From Calliphora vicina (Eukaryota > Arthropoda > Insecta > Diptera > Calliphoridae): 64,000 nt of DNA. The stretch is taken from contig NC_088780.1 in assembly GCF_958450345.1 (NCBI RefSeq), positions 36,479,667-36,543,666 of the forward strand, in the 5' to 3' direction. The notes beneath the pieces were generated by a model. The model had not been told where the DNA came from and ran no database searches. It saw only the letters and a list, made by a program, of their open reading frames with translations. Below, piece by piece: positions 11,292 through 22,016 of this stretch. Numbering within the stretch: position 1 is the stretch's first letter; each line of letters begins with the position of its first letter. The position numbers and the translations under genes were made by a program.

Positions 11292-12190
11292 CCCTTTGAT
11301 GTCAAATGTTGCTTATAGGCAACATTGTATATTTTCGGTCATAGTTCCTATAGTTCCTGTTATTTTTGCTGACGGTTTTTTTCCAACTAAAACTAATATA
11401 TGTGAGCATTCGTTTATGAAGTTACATTTTTAAAAGCTTTACATGTGTTCATTTGCGAGTTAGTTGAAGTGGTGTTCAGACGCGTGCAAAAGAAAGTGGA
11501 AAAAGTTGTTCTACAGAAATTCAAATGAAAAGTAATCAAGCATGATTTTTTTTTATAAAAAGTGAATTTTACTATAAATAACAGATAAGAAAATGAAATA
11601 ATGTTTGCAAAACTTAAAAAAAAAAAATATTTTATGTCAAGAATTGTATGAACACAATGTTGGTTATAGACATATTGGAGAGAGTAATTGAATCAACAGT
11701 TGATCAGGTAGCTGAAAATCCAGTTTCAGAATGCAAACGCTGATGTCGTAAACAAAAGAAGTATATGAATATACACCGATCAAGATATAAAAACGAAACA
11801 TATGTCATTGTTGAATTTTCAATTCATGATAGCAAACGAGCTTCTACACGCATCTGATATTAAGTCAATAAACCAATGCAAAAGAGGTCGTCCATCGGCA
11901 ATCCCTTCAAGCATGCAATCACATTCACCACCACCATCGTCTCCAGTACCATCTAGCATTTCAAACGTTTCATCACAAAGTTTATCGTCGTCAATATAAC
12001 GATCATACGTATCAGAACCTCCAAATTCCATACGTCTTGATCAAGCCGGTCATTGGGTTAAATAGCGAGCAAAATGAAGGTGTAGATTATCCCACACCGG
12101 TTTTCCAAAATCAAAATGTAAGATAACTTATGTTGCAAGCCACAAAAAATGGTTTTGTTTCATATCACACATGAAATGTATTAAAAATTG
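11292..12190 (+). mobile_element. piggyBac-like element remnant
   Basis: TTAA at 11288-11291 is followed by CCCTTTGATGTCAAATG, a piggyBac-type left end. The right part (from about 11640) encodes a degraded transposase C-terminus. The matching GGG-TTAA right end is not found after the stop; similarity passes into the DINE-like repeat near 12190, so the right terminus is lost or degraded. Most of the transposase, including the catalytic core, is deleted. Confidence 0.65.
11640..12178 (+). pseudogene. piggyBac-like transposase, C-terminal remnant
   Basis: From 11802 the frame reads MSLLNFQFMIANELLHASD and then RGRPSAIPSSMQ and a Ser/Pro-rich linker. A stop follows, and the frame continues PPNSIRLDQAGHWV (12018-12058) and, frame-shifted, KNGFVSYHT followed by a stop (about 12147-12176). 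This order (FQ..IA..L, RxRPS, an R.D..GHW block, and a Cys-rich tail ending KNCF..YH-like) is that of piggyBac/PGBD C-termini. The tail Cys codons are partly lost. It begins well after the catalytic aspartates, so no activity is possible. The minus-strand frame over 11819-12031 is a shadow. Confidence 0.7.
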
Positions 12191-12400
12191 ATATATTGAT
12201 GTGCGAATCATGTCTACCAGTTATTTGGGGGCTTCGGAATGTTGATTTCAAAATACAGGCGGCCGTGGGTATATTACTGTGCTACCTATAACCCTCCAGA
12301 ATATATATATTTTGTGGGGTAGCAAATTAAAAATTTAGACATTATAAATGCAACAACAAACTTATATATACCCTCGCCACTCTTGGTGAAGTGTATAATG

Positions 12401-12980
12401 AACAAATGAGCTGAATTTCAATTGCTTAAAACTGAATATATGGAAGGAAACTGTTTTATTCTTATACCCAGAATTATATTAAAGTTAGCTTTTTAATCGA
12501 TTTTCAAAAATAAACAACCAAGTAGTTTTTCTAAAGTATTTCTCTAGCCTTCAAATTATCCCCTCCTATTACACATGCAATGTCACTTTAGTTAATTAAC
12601 TAATCGTCAATATTAAAATAGTAAATACAGACATACTAAAATAAAAAATCAATATAATTTCTAATAATAACAATTTTTACATACAAACCCACACGTATCA
12701 TTAACACTATGAAATGCACTTGAACAAGTAGATTAATCAGCTTAAAAAAAATCAACTTAATTAGCTTTTATTTTTAATAAAAATAAAACATTTATTAAAT
12801 TAATTATGCAGTTGCTATAAATTATAAATATCCCAAGTGTTAATGACATTAAAGAAGGGTTATAAACATGTATTTTTTTAAACATTTTCAATTGAAACAT
12901 GTGTTAAAATTTAATAACCAAATCCCCAGTGGAACAGCTATAAAATGCTTTTTAGTGTGAATATTAAAAAGGTGAACAAT
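12401..12980. other. Unassigned AT-rich stretch
   Basis: About 580 bp with no coding or repeat signal beyond AT-richness. Confidence 0.5.
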
Positions 12981-12989
12981 AGGGTAAAA

Positions 12990-13655
12990 CAAATTTAAAA
13001 CACAAAAAATTACACTTATACGCATTTAAATCGTAAGCTTTGTCATTCCATTTGTAATTTCTATATTTTTCATTTGCAACTCCATAAAGTATATGTATTC
13101 TACCGTCTTCTAAATAATGGAATCGATTTAAGCATGTCGTTCTGTCCGTATGCATTTTGAAATCAACATTCCGTATCCCCGAAATAATTTGCATACATGA
13201 TTCATAAATCAATATATCCGCTATAGTTCCAGTTCGGTTGCTATTTATATTCAGTCAAATCGGCCCACAAATAGCTGAGATATAACCAAAACTACCTTGA
13301 TATATTTTAGAACTATATCTGGATTAGTAAGACAATGGGAAAAACTAGGAAAATATTTCTTAACCCGATTATTTCTTCAACTAAATAAATGTTCTTACCA
13401 TTATATTCTGTTCACGCATATTTTTTCATTAATACAATTTTTTTCTGATAAAAATATTTCTCACAAACATTTTTTTTAACAAAAATACTACATTCGGCTG
13501 TAGGTCCAAATTACATACAAACTAAACATTTTCTTTTTAATTTTGTATTTTTTTAATTTTTTTAAATTATTAGTGAAAACAAATGTATGACAAACTATTT
13601 TTTTTTTTGGAAATAAAAAAATTTTGTGTTAAAAAATATTTTTCCCGAAATTACT
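12990..13655. repeat. DINE-like dispersed repeat, opposite orientation
   Basis: It reads as the reverse of the 15360-15585 block: TTTGTCATTCCATTTGTAAT, CATTTGCAACTCCATAAAG, then TTCTGTCCGTATG, GAAATCAACATTCCGTA and AATTTGCATACATGATTCAT. The far end contains the TTAAAAAATATTTTTCCCGA motif shared with 3964-3982. The open frame at 12964-13212 (-) is an accidental reading of this repeat. Confidence 0.55.
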
Positions 13656-13657
13656 TA

Positions 13658-14279
13658 ATTTCCATACTGTTATAAATTTTAAGTAAAATCTATTCATAAT
13701 ATTATAGTCCTTGTAATTCTAAATATGTTCTGAAAGTTTTACTAAAATCGGAAAACGATAACCTTTGAATCGTGAAGGTCAAAGGTCAAATTTTTCAATA
13801 TTTGGAATTTCTAATGAAAAGATAGCGAAATGTTATATATTTTTGGGGCGATTTTAATGCAACTTAAGGAAAATATAACATAAGGTCCAGAATTTAAAAT
13901 AACAGCTCAAAAATGGAAATTAACCCTTAGCAGCACTTGGGGTCCAAATTACCCTCAACTTTTAAAATCACGAAAAACACAACCATTTTGACCCCAAGTC
14001 CTCTTAAAAGTTAAAATCCATTTTTGCACTGTTGTTGTAAATGCTAGATACCAATATATATTTTCCTCAAGTTTCATGAAAATCGGCCCAAAAATATATA
14101 ACATTTCGCTATCTTTTCATTAGAAATTCCAAATATTGAAAAATTTGACATTTGACCTTCACGATTCAAAGGTTATCGTTTTCCGATTTTAGTAAAACTT
14201 TCAGAACATATTTAGAATTACAAGGACTATAATATTATGAATATATTTTACTTAAAATTTATAACAGTATGGAAATTGG
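13658..14279. repeat. Near-complete 620-bp palindrome
   Basis: Starting from AATTTCCATACTGTTATAAA at 13658, the sequence reads forward to a centre near 13968 and then back, ending in the complement at about 14279. The outer 200 bp of each arm are almost identical; the inner 100 bp are more diverged but still align. The arm contains the GATAGCGAAATGTTATATAT block, which is also found once in the middle of the foldback element at 58560-58730. It is probably a rearranged copy of that family. Non-coding. Confidence 0.75.
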
Positions 14280-14289
14280 ACTCATTCGC

Positions 14290-14925
14290 CTAAATATGGA
14301 CAAAAAATTAGTTTTTCTTGAAAAACGCAAAATTTAAATCGCTGGTACGGAAAAACTGTAAGAGGTATTGACATAATTTTTTCATATTTTTATTCCCTAT
14401 TTTGATCTCAATAAACCCCAATGTGATGATCGACAAAATCTGTAATTTGTTTAACAAAATTTTTAAAAATTTGAAAATGGAGTTTTGAAACAGCCGTTAA
14501 AAAAAATTATTTTTTTTGGCCATACCTGCGAATAGGTTAACGGTATCCTACGAAGACAAAAACTCATATACAAGTAAATATGGAAATATTTTAAGTAAAA
14601 ATTAGCTTTTATTTTAATTTTTCTCGAAATATCTTAATTTTTTTCCTAAATTTTTTGTTCAAGTGGCCTGAAACACGTTAATGGTCTGGCGAATTTGTAA
14701 TAACTTAAAAATTTTTTTAATCAAATTTTGTCATTTATATCTCATTACAACGATAATTACGTACATATTTCGATTCTTTTGCATTCAATTGCAAAAGTAT
14801 TTATTATTATAATAGCAAAATTTTTTCAAAAACTGAAAAATTTGCATTTTTCTCTAATTTTGGCGATAATACAGTTTTTGGGTCATTTTGAACCAAAGGA
14901 GATACAGGGTTAATTTCCCAAAAAA
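14290..14925. repeat. Copy of the right arm of the 58-kb foldback family
   Basis: The blocks GTTTAACAAAATTTTTAAAA, GGAGTTTTGAAAC, CATACCTGCGAATAGGTTAA, AACTCATATACAAGTAAATA and GTGGCCTGAAACACGTTAAT occur in the same order at 58745-58965. It continues to GAACCAAAGGAGATACAGGG. The opposite arm is not present next to it. No coding content. Confidence 0.65.
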
Positions 14926-15359
14926 AATGTTTTAATGTAATATTCATTAATATAAATAAATCTATACATTTCTAGAAAACAATGCAGAAAGTTAACGAGT
15001 TTCACCTATTTATTCCATATTAACAGTAAAATTTTGCATATATCTGAACTTTGACCTCGATGCGCGTCCAGAAATCGTTGCCCGATTTGGCTCAAATTTT
15101 CAGCACTTAACATTTAGGCCTAGTGCCACAATATTTCACCCGGCACTCTTCAAAATTTTAACAAAATTTTTTTTCCATACAACTGATTGTCACTCTAATA
15201 TACATGTTGCAATGGATTTTGAAATATCTATCATTTGATATCCATATTTTCTATATTATTGACTTAGTAATCCAGATATAGATCAAAAATAGGCCATAAG
15301 TCGAGTTTGTCTCGGTTTTTTCCTTATAACTCAGCCACTTGTGGCGATTTTCTCGATTT
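14926..15359. other. Unassigned, probably body of a dispersed repeat
   Basis: No coding sequence. The stretch carries phrases typical of fly interspersed repeats (for example CTCAGCCACTTGTGG near 15332) and leads without a visible boundary into the DINE-like end at 15360. Confidence 0.35.
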
Positions 15360-15590
15360 TAAATAGCAACTGAGCCGGAAGAATTCCAGATATATTGATG
15401 TATGAATCATGATTGTAAGTTATTTGGGGGCTACGGAAAGTTGATTTCAACATACAGACCGACATACGGATAGACGGACATGGCTATATCGACTTCACTA
15501 TCTATAAAGGGTCGCAAATGAAAAATGTAGTAATTACAAACGGAATGACACCCTTGCCACTCATGGTGAAGGGTATAATAAAAAAATGGA
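15360..15590. repeat. DINE-like repeat, 3' portion
   Basis: It contains GAGCCGGAAGAATTCCAGAT, GTTATTTGGGGGCTACGGA, CAGACCGACATACGGATAGA, GGACATGGCTATATCGACTT and the end ACCCTTGCCACTCATGGTGA then AGGGTATA. These blocks recur at 12200-12400 and, inverted, at 12990-13240. It is a well-known sort of fly repeat; the class is inferred. Confidence 0.6.
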
Positions 15591-15842
15591 AAAAACTCCT
15601 AGGGAATTTTTATTCATAATTGGGCTGATATACAATTGAAATTGAGCGATTTTACAATTTGAACTAAATGGAAAACAAAAAGGGAATTTACTTGTAAAAC
15701 TTTTGAGGAACTTCAAACTTTAAGTTTTAACATATTTTTAACTTGTAAGGTCCGATGCTTCCTCGAAAATGTTTGATTCCTCTCAATATTTCCGTAATTA
15801 ATTCAATCCAATTAATATATTGTTCGACTCAATTTTTAAATA

Positions 15843-18030
15843 GGGTTTGCATGTGCTTTCGAGCGGCCAACCTACTTACTGGCCTACTGACTCACGAAAA
15901 ATACCGGATGTTATTGATTTTAGCGTGATGATCCTAGAGAAATGATTCAAATTGAATCCTCGCTGGAACTATATTCAGATCACTCACCCACTATTATTAC
16001 TTTATTGAGCCCCCTAGAAATTGTATCCCCGACTGGTAATTTAGCGATGGCAGGCACAAGAATAAATTGGCTCAAATATAAAAAATACCTCAGTACACAT
16101 TGCTCGGAAAACATACCACTAAGAACACATCGATCACTCTCTTATCAATTTCGATAAAAATCTCAAACTGGCTGCTCAACATGCTACCCAAACCCCCGAC
16201 AAATCAGATATAATACAATTCATTCTGCAGATGTCGAACGGCTCTTAAATGAAAAAAGAAGATTTCGAAGAGAGTGGCAATTGCATAGATCCCCCCAACT
16301 AAAATCGAAGCTTAAAGATTGTATAAAAAGACTTGAAAAGCTCTTGGAATTTTGAAAAATGGAATCATTGAATAAATATTTAGAAAGCCTGGACGCAACC
16401 CCGCAATCGGATTACTCATTATGGCGAGCAACAAAAAGTCTTAAAAGACCCGTTATATATAAGTCCCCTTTGCGAAATTCAAGTGGCGGTTGGGCAAGAA
16501 ATGTTACTGAAAAAGGGAATCTGTTTGTTAATCATTAAAAAAAAGTATTTACACCGAACACATCAAACGAAGCAATTGAGTTGACACCTGTTGTACCCCA
16601 TTTTGGAGCAGCCGTACCCCTACGTTTTGAGATTCGAGAGATCGAAAATGCTATTGTTGATTTAAACCCAAGAATGCGCCTGGTATGGACAAGATCACCA
16701 ACTAGATGCTTATGGAGCTACCCCGAATAGCAATAAAAATAATTCTTTTTTATTTTTGACGCTATATTACGACTTGAATAGTATCCTCCAGAATGGAAGG
16801 TTTCACTGGTTACCATGATACCCAAGCTGGGAAAAGATCACACAAAAGTAGAATCATACAGACCCATCAGCCTATTGTCTAATATATCAAAGCTATTTGA
16901 GAAGATACTTATGAACAAGTTGTACCCGATGTTAACTGAAAACAATTGTATTCCGAATCATCAATTTGGATTTAGAAGAAAACACAGTACTATCGAACAA
17001 ACCCATAGACTAGTAAATATGGTGAGAAAAGCGTTTTAAGAAAAGAAATACTGTTCTGCACTTGGAAAGCTATTTAACTGGTCGAACATTTAAGGTTAAA
17101 GAGGGAAACTTTTTAAGTACTGCACAACCCCAAGGCAGTATCCTGGGACCTTTTTATATTTGATATATTCGTCTGACATCAACATCAACATTTACTGATG
17201 ATACTGCTATTCTAAGCATTCATGAAAACCCTCAAGAAGCGTCTCGTTACTTACAAAATCACATATTTGAATTAGAAAAATGGTTAAAACAATGGAAAAT
17301 TAAAGTCAACGAGTAAAAATGTGCACACATAACATTTACATTGCGTAGAGAATCATGCCCCCCTATTCATATCAATAACCAAACAATAATTCAACAATCG
17401 GAATTGAAATACCTCGGCATACATCTCTATCGTCGCCTTACATGGAAAAGACATATAGATGCATAGTTGACTCAAATGAAATTGAAATCTATTCAAATTA
17501 ATTGGCTTATTGGCAGAAACTGTACGCTTAGTTTAGATTGTAAACTTTTACTTTATAACATGATCATAAAACCGATATGGTGTTATGGCATACAGTTAAG
17601 GGGCACGACCTCAGCGTCACATGTAGAAAAGATCCAAAGACGCCAAAACAAGTTTCTAAGAATGATCACAGTTGCCCCCTGGTATATCAAAAACGCGAAT
17701 ATACACAAAGATCTAAACGTCCATTGCCCATTGTAAAAACTGAAATCTCGAAAAATGTACAAAAATATTTAAAAAAACTTGAAGTTCACCCAAACCCGCT
17801 GGCCCGCAACATATTACATAACCGTGGCCACACTCGATTAAGAAGGAGGGACACAGCAGACCTAATCTAGAAGGAAAAATGCCAATTTAACCAAAACAAC
17901 CATGAATACAAAATTTTTTCGTCCGGCACTGGCTGGACTAATTAAATAATAATTATTAGATATAAGATTTTAACCACTTATTGTTAGTTCATTAAATAAT
18001 GAAGATACAATAAATAAATGATGATAAAAA
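15843..18030 (+). mobile_element. Jockey-clade non-LTR retrotransposon, 5'-truncated
   Basis: It starts abruptly inside the endonuclease domain, contains a broken RT, and ends in a 3' UTR with TAATAATTATTAG and an AAATAAATGATGATAAAAAAA tail near 18000-18035. 5' truncation and an A-rich 3' end are the marks of target-primed reverse transcription. No target duplication could be fixed because the left boundary is in AT-rich DNA. Confidence 0.85.
15850..17900 (+). pseudogene. Jockey-type ORF2 (endonuclease/RT) remnant
   Basis: The endonuclease C-terminus reads PTYWPTDSRKIPDVIDF (15878-15930), then LELYSDHSPTIITL (15966-16007), where SDH is the conserved Asp-His of the apurinic-like nuclease. The RT follows: MIPKLGKDHTKVESYRPISL (16815-16875) and NHQFGFRRKHSTIEQ (16956-17000). 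After MVRKAF the frame breaks and jumps to SYLTGRTFKVKEG (about 17068-17106), so the segment with RT motif A (the first catalytic Asp) is deleted. Motif B survives as QPQGSILGPF (17127-17156) and the catalytic box as FTDDTAILS (17193-17219). YLGIHLYRRLTWKRHID and PIWCYGIQL mark the thumb side. The tail runs to about 17870-17940. Many stops and shifts; inactive. Confidence 0.88.
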
Positions 18031-18035
18031 AAGAA

Positions 18036-18385
18036 TTAATATTTCGATCGATTTCAAGTCGGGGTGAAATGTGCATCAAGTTCTCAGGCATAATTTTTCA
18101 ACAAGACCGGTCAAGAACTCTCAGTGTTAGATTGGGTAAAAATTTGCATTTTGGCCAAACAGGTGTTTTTTCTCATTCATGTAATTTATTACCTATTGTT
18201 CTTGTTGAAATATTTTGATTTTGTACTTTGCAATACAAATACTTTGTTATTTAATTTTTGAATTTATTTATGTTTTTTAAATCAATGTAGTCTGGTTTCA
18301 TACTTTAATATGAACATTATTATTTGTCACTTACTGAAAATTATTTGTTGAATAAAGAACACATTTTTGTAAAAAATCTAGAAAA
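18036..18385. other. Unassigned AT-rich stretch
   Basis: No recognisable coding sequence; the 66-codon open frame at 18018-18218 resembles nothing known. Confidence 0.4.
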
Positions 18386-18625
18386 TAGATTGTGGTTGTG
18401 TATTTATTTGGCCTTATAGCAAAAGATAGACTTCCAACAATTCTTACCAAAATATGTCTCAAATAGTTTAAATACCTATTACTTCAAACTTTCTAAAAAA
18501 AAAGATTAAAAAAATATAATTTTTTTGGATTTTTTTTTTCAAAATCACTGTTTTTACTTTTTTTCCAAATAGTCCCATTTTATATATGGGTCCTATAATA
18601 TATTCTATTCACCCTAATATATGTA
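18386..18625. repeat. Diverged copy of the foldback arm end found at 29.3 kb
   Basis: TTCTTACCAAAATATGTCTC, AAATAGTTTAAATACCTATT and ACTTCAAACTTTCTAAAAAA line up with the outer end of the foldback at 29313-29400 (TTCTTAGCAAAATGTGTCCC onward), including the T-rich runs that follow. It is clearly related but older. Confidence 0.5.
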
Positions 18626-18629
18626 CCTG

Positions 18630-19230
18630 CATTAAAAAGTTTACATTTACAAACACATGCTCACTCTCTCACATTTACATTGTATCTGTTGTATTGTATT
18701 GTGTTGTTAAATGAAAATGAAAGTGTTGATTTGAAAAATACATTCATTTATTCGTATTCGTATCAGTATGTTACTGTGTTTGTGGCAGCGTATGTGAATA
18801 AAATAACATTCACATTTGAATTTTTGATTTCAATACTTTTGCTGTTTGTTACTTTTCCTTTTATCGTTGTTTGTTATATTCTTAAGTTATTTTAGGTGTC
18901 GGGTGTTTATTTGTTGCCTAAAGCTGTTTTCTTAAGGAGTTTTTCTTGTTGTTACAAGTATTTACAGATGAAAACACTTTAGCACATGTTGCATTAAGTT
19001 TTCAAAACGTACATAAGTATGTAAATAATGCTTAAGTGTAAGTGTAGTAGAGAGTATGAGGGTATTAGTATTTACATATACATAAACACCTGTGACTTTT
19101 TTTCAAAGCAACAAAAAACAAATCAAAAATTTTTGTTTCCTTTAAAGTGATTTGAATACCGGTTCATTAACTTTATTCAAATTAAATTAAATAGAAGAGA
19201 GAAAAATATAACATTTTGATTTTCATTTAA
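18630..19230. other. Unassigned AT-rich stretch
   Basis: A 71-codon frame at 18680-18895 is hydrophobic (Val/Ile/Leu/Phe/Tyr) but has no family resemblance or supporting context; I do not call it a gene. Confidence 0.4.
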
Positions 19231-19630
19231 AGATAATTAAATAAAATAAAATAAAAGAAAAGAAAAGAAAAGAAAAGAAAAGAAAAGAAAAGAAAAGAAA
19301 AGAAAAGAAAAGAAAAGAAAAGAAAAGAAAAGAAAAGAAAAGAAAAGAAAAGAAAAGAAAAGAAAAGAAAAGAAAAGAAAAGAAAAGAAAAGAAAATAAA
19401 AGAAAATAAAAGAAAATAAAAGAAAATAAAAGAAAATAAAATAAAATAAAATAAAATAAAATAAAATAAAATAAAAGAAAAGAAAAGAAAAGAAAAGAAA
19501 AGAAAAGAAAAGAAAAGAAAAGAAAAGAAAAGAAAAGAAAAGAAAAGAAAAGAAAAGAAAAGAAAAGAAAAGAAAATAAAATAAAAGAAAAGAAAATAAA
19601 AGAAAAGAAAAAAAGAAAATAAAATAAAAC
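19231..19630. repeat. Pentanucleotide microsatellite (AAAAG/AAAAT)n
   Basis: About 400 bp of AAAAG repeats with blocks of AAAAT at the left edge, in the middle (about 19393-19478) and at the right edge. The pattern of homogenised blocks points to slippage and local gene conversion. The strand asymmetry (pure purine for long stretches) could favour unusual DNA structure. Confidence 0.97.
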
Positions 19631-19744
19631 TATTTTAGTTGATTTCCGGCATTAAATGGATCTTTGAGGGACATGTGTGCATTAATATCTCATCACACCT
19701 CACAAATCTAAAATGAGTTTAGACATAAACTTGTATAAATTATT

Positions 19745-20415
19745 TTTTTTATACCCACCATCAAAAAGATGAGGGTTATATTATATTGTCATTCCTTTTG
19801 TAACATATCAAAATATTGATCGTACCAATAAACCCGGCGAATATTATTCGAAGTGTTTTTTATGTTAAATTCTGGATTTTTAATAGTTTTAGGATTAATT
19901 AGGCGCAGAGACGAAACCAACTAATTTTAGTTGAAATCGATCATTTGAACCTAGTCCCCATATAAAGTGCCTTTCAGAAATTCACTTTAACATTCACAAT
20001 TAAATTAAAAACATTAGTTTCAAGACCGAATTTATTGAAGATCGTTCCATAATTGGCCAGAGCTCCCATTTAAGTAACACTTCCGAAAAACTCATAAATA
20101 CACATGTGACTATGGATCCATAATACTGTCCAACAGCAGTTTTGTAACAGAATATTCTTCTTTTTAAAGTGCGTCAAAATTTTAATTTTTTGATGGAAGG
20201 GTGCAATGTTGTAAGTTAATGTCTGAAATAATCCTTATTATCAGAATTATATTGTGGAATTTTATGGGGATCAGTTTTGTGGAAGATCATAATCCTCTAG
20301 CTTCTCTCTTTAGGGGTAAATTTTGTATACAAAAAAATCACAACAATAGGTGGCTGTATTATATTGGTGGTGGGTATACAAAATTCGGCATAGCCGAATA
20401 TAACACTCTTACTTG
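19745..20415. repeat. Dispersed fly repeat ending ACTCTTACTTGTTA
   Basis: The left end reads TATACCCACCATCAAAAAGA then TGAGGGTTATATTATATTGT and TCATTCCTTTTGTAACATAT. The right end reads GGTGGTGGGTATACAAAATT, CGGCATAGCCGAATATAACA and CTCTTACTTGTTA. The palindromic TTCGGCATAGCCGAA sits next to the terminus. It is a non-coding dispersed repeat I associate with DINE-1/Helentron-like families. The 87-codon frame at 20201-20464 reads through it and is not a gene. Confidence 0.6.
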
Positions 20416-21427
20416 TTACACTTCATATTTCTTGCCAACAATAAAATACAAATACAAGCAGTAACAAATAAAGAAGTGACTTAAAAGATTAAAAATGAAT
20501 TTTATATAAGATTTCGAATCAAATACAGATTCATAAATGTTTAAACAAAACAAAAACACTCATTTATTGTGTCAGTCAGTGTGTAAGTAGTTTTTCGAAA
20601 ACTCATATATATATATATTGTTTTCAGTTTTCTGTTTTTAACAGGGATCATAATGTCTTCTGTCTAAAACTTTCTTTTTCCAGGTAATTATTCAAATATA
20701 TTGCTGTACTGTGCTGTTTGTGTAAGTGAGTTTGGCTGTAAATAAATTTCAGTTTGAATAAATAAACTTTTCTGTACATTAACAACAGTTTTCGAAAGCA
20801 TAATTACAGTTAAACTTTTGTTTTCATTCATTTATCTCAAGTAAATAATTTGTACCTCTTACTCTCGCTCATGAGTAAATAAATGAATATCTGAAATAAT
20901 TTAAAGAGAAGAACATTAACTAAGAATTGTGTTTTAAATCAAATTAACTTAATTACGAAAAATTCCTTAAAGGCAAATTAAATAATATGTAAATATTACT
21001 GTCTGAATCAATTACTGCATTAGTATGTATTAAACTTCGATGACAATGACAATATTTTCTGCTGCTAATGAAAGTAAAATATATTTTAAAATTTACTCAT
21101 GTTTCTAGGCAAACTTCCCTATTTAAGTGAACTTTCAGTTACAGTTTTTTAATATCTTTCACAGACACTTTTTCCCAAACAAGTTTTCAACTAAATTTTT
21201 AGATAAAAAGCCATCAACTGCAAACAATCAACTGAACATTTTTAGTGAAAACATTAATTTAGCAACAAATTAATTTAAATTTCCTCAAGCTAAGAAACTA
21301 AAATAAAAAAACATAATGTTACATTATCAATCTTAAACCTTTTAAGAACACAATTCCAATAGTAATGTATTAAAGAGTTTGTAAGTAAATATTTATACAA
21401 TTTAACAAATCTAAACAGTGGGACATT
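20416..21427. other. AT-rich DNA, no gene recognised
   Basis: About 1 kb without recognised content, apart from a short AT dinucleotide run at 20607-20618. Confidence 0.5.
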
Positions 21428-22016
21428 TTGCCGAATCTTATATACTAGGGTATTCGAATTATTCGATTTTTCTCTTGTTCGAATAAAACGAATAATTCGA
21501 ATAAGAAATTTTAACTTGTTCGAATAATTCGATCACAAGTTTAAAATTAATCGAATTATTCGAATAATTTAAATTTTTTTAAAAAAGTAAAGAATGAAGT
21601 TTTGATGTAGGTTTTTTAATATTTTATTGTTAAAGAAAAACAAAAAATAACGTTAAAATTAACAATTCAAGTATTGATAATGCTAAAAAAAATATTCGAA
21701 AACAAAGTCCATCATTAAATTTTCATTAGAAATATTCTGATCAGATTCCCTCCCGAACAATCTACAAACAATTGACTAGCAAACCCTTTAGTTTCCCTTT
21801 TGTAGCTATGCTTTAATAAATTTGAGCTAGTTGGGCATGATCCTGAATTCAAATACAATATAAACGTATTAAGAACTTTTTTATGTCGTTCATTAATTCG
21901 GATTTTAAATTGAGTAACTAATTCTTTAGTAAATTAATTATTCACTTTTTCTAAATTATTTATAACAAATGGTATTATACATCAAGCTCTATCAACGTTG
22001 CCGAATCTTTGCTTAA

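Larger units (their letters stand above)
9872..12400. repeat. DINE-like dispersed repeat, split by two transposons
   Basis: It opens with ACAAGTAAGAGAG and a degraded CTGAATCTTACATATC..ACCAAAG head. It ends with the block seen also at 15360-15585: GTTATTTGGGGGCTTCGGA, a short GC-rich stretch, and ATACCCTCGCCACTCTTGGTGAAG (12366-12389). The body is interrupted by a pogo-like element and then a piggyBac-like remnant. The segment 9906-10053 is partly repeated at 11174-11290, so the two sides of the pogo insertion overlap in sequence. Non-coding. Assignment to DINE-1/Helentron-type elements is an inference. Confidence 0.5.

Noticed and set aside
15843..18030. Active retrotransposon or host gene
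   Set aside because: Endonuclease is truncated, motif A is missing and many stops are present; it cannot encode an active enzyme.
18680..18895. 71-codon hydrophobic frame as a small membrane protein
   Set aside because: Composition alone, in AT-rich DNA, gives such frames; there is no start context, homology or neighbour support.
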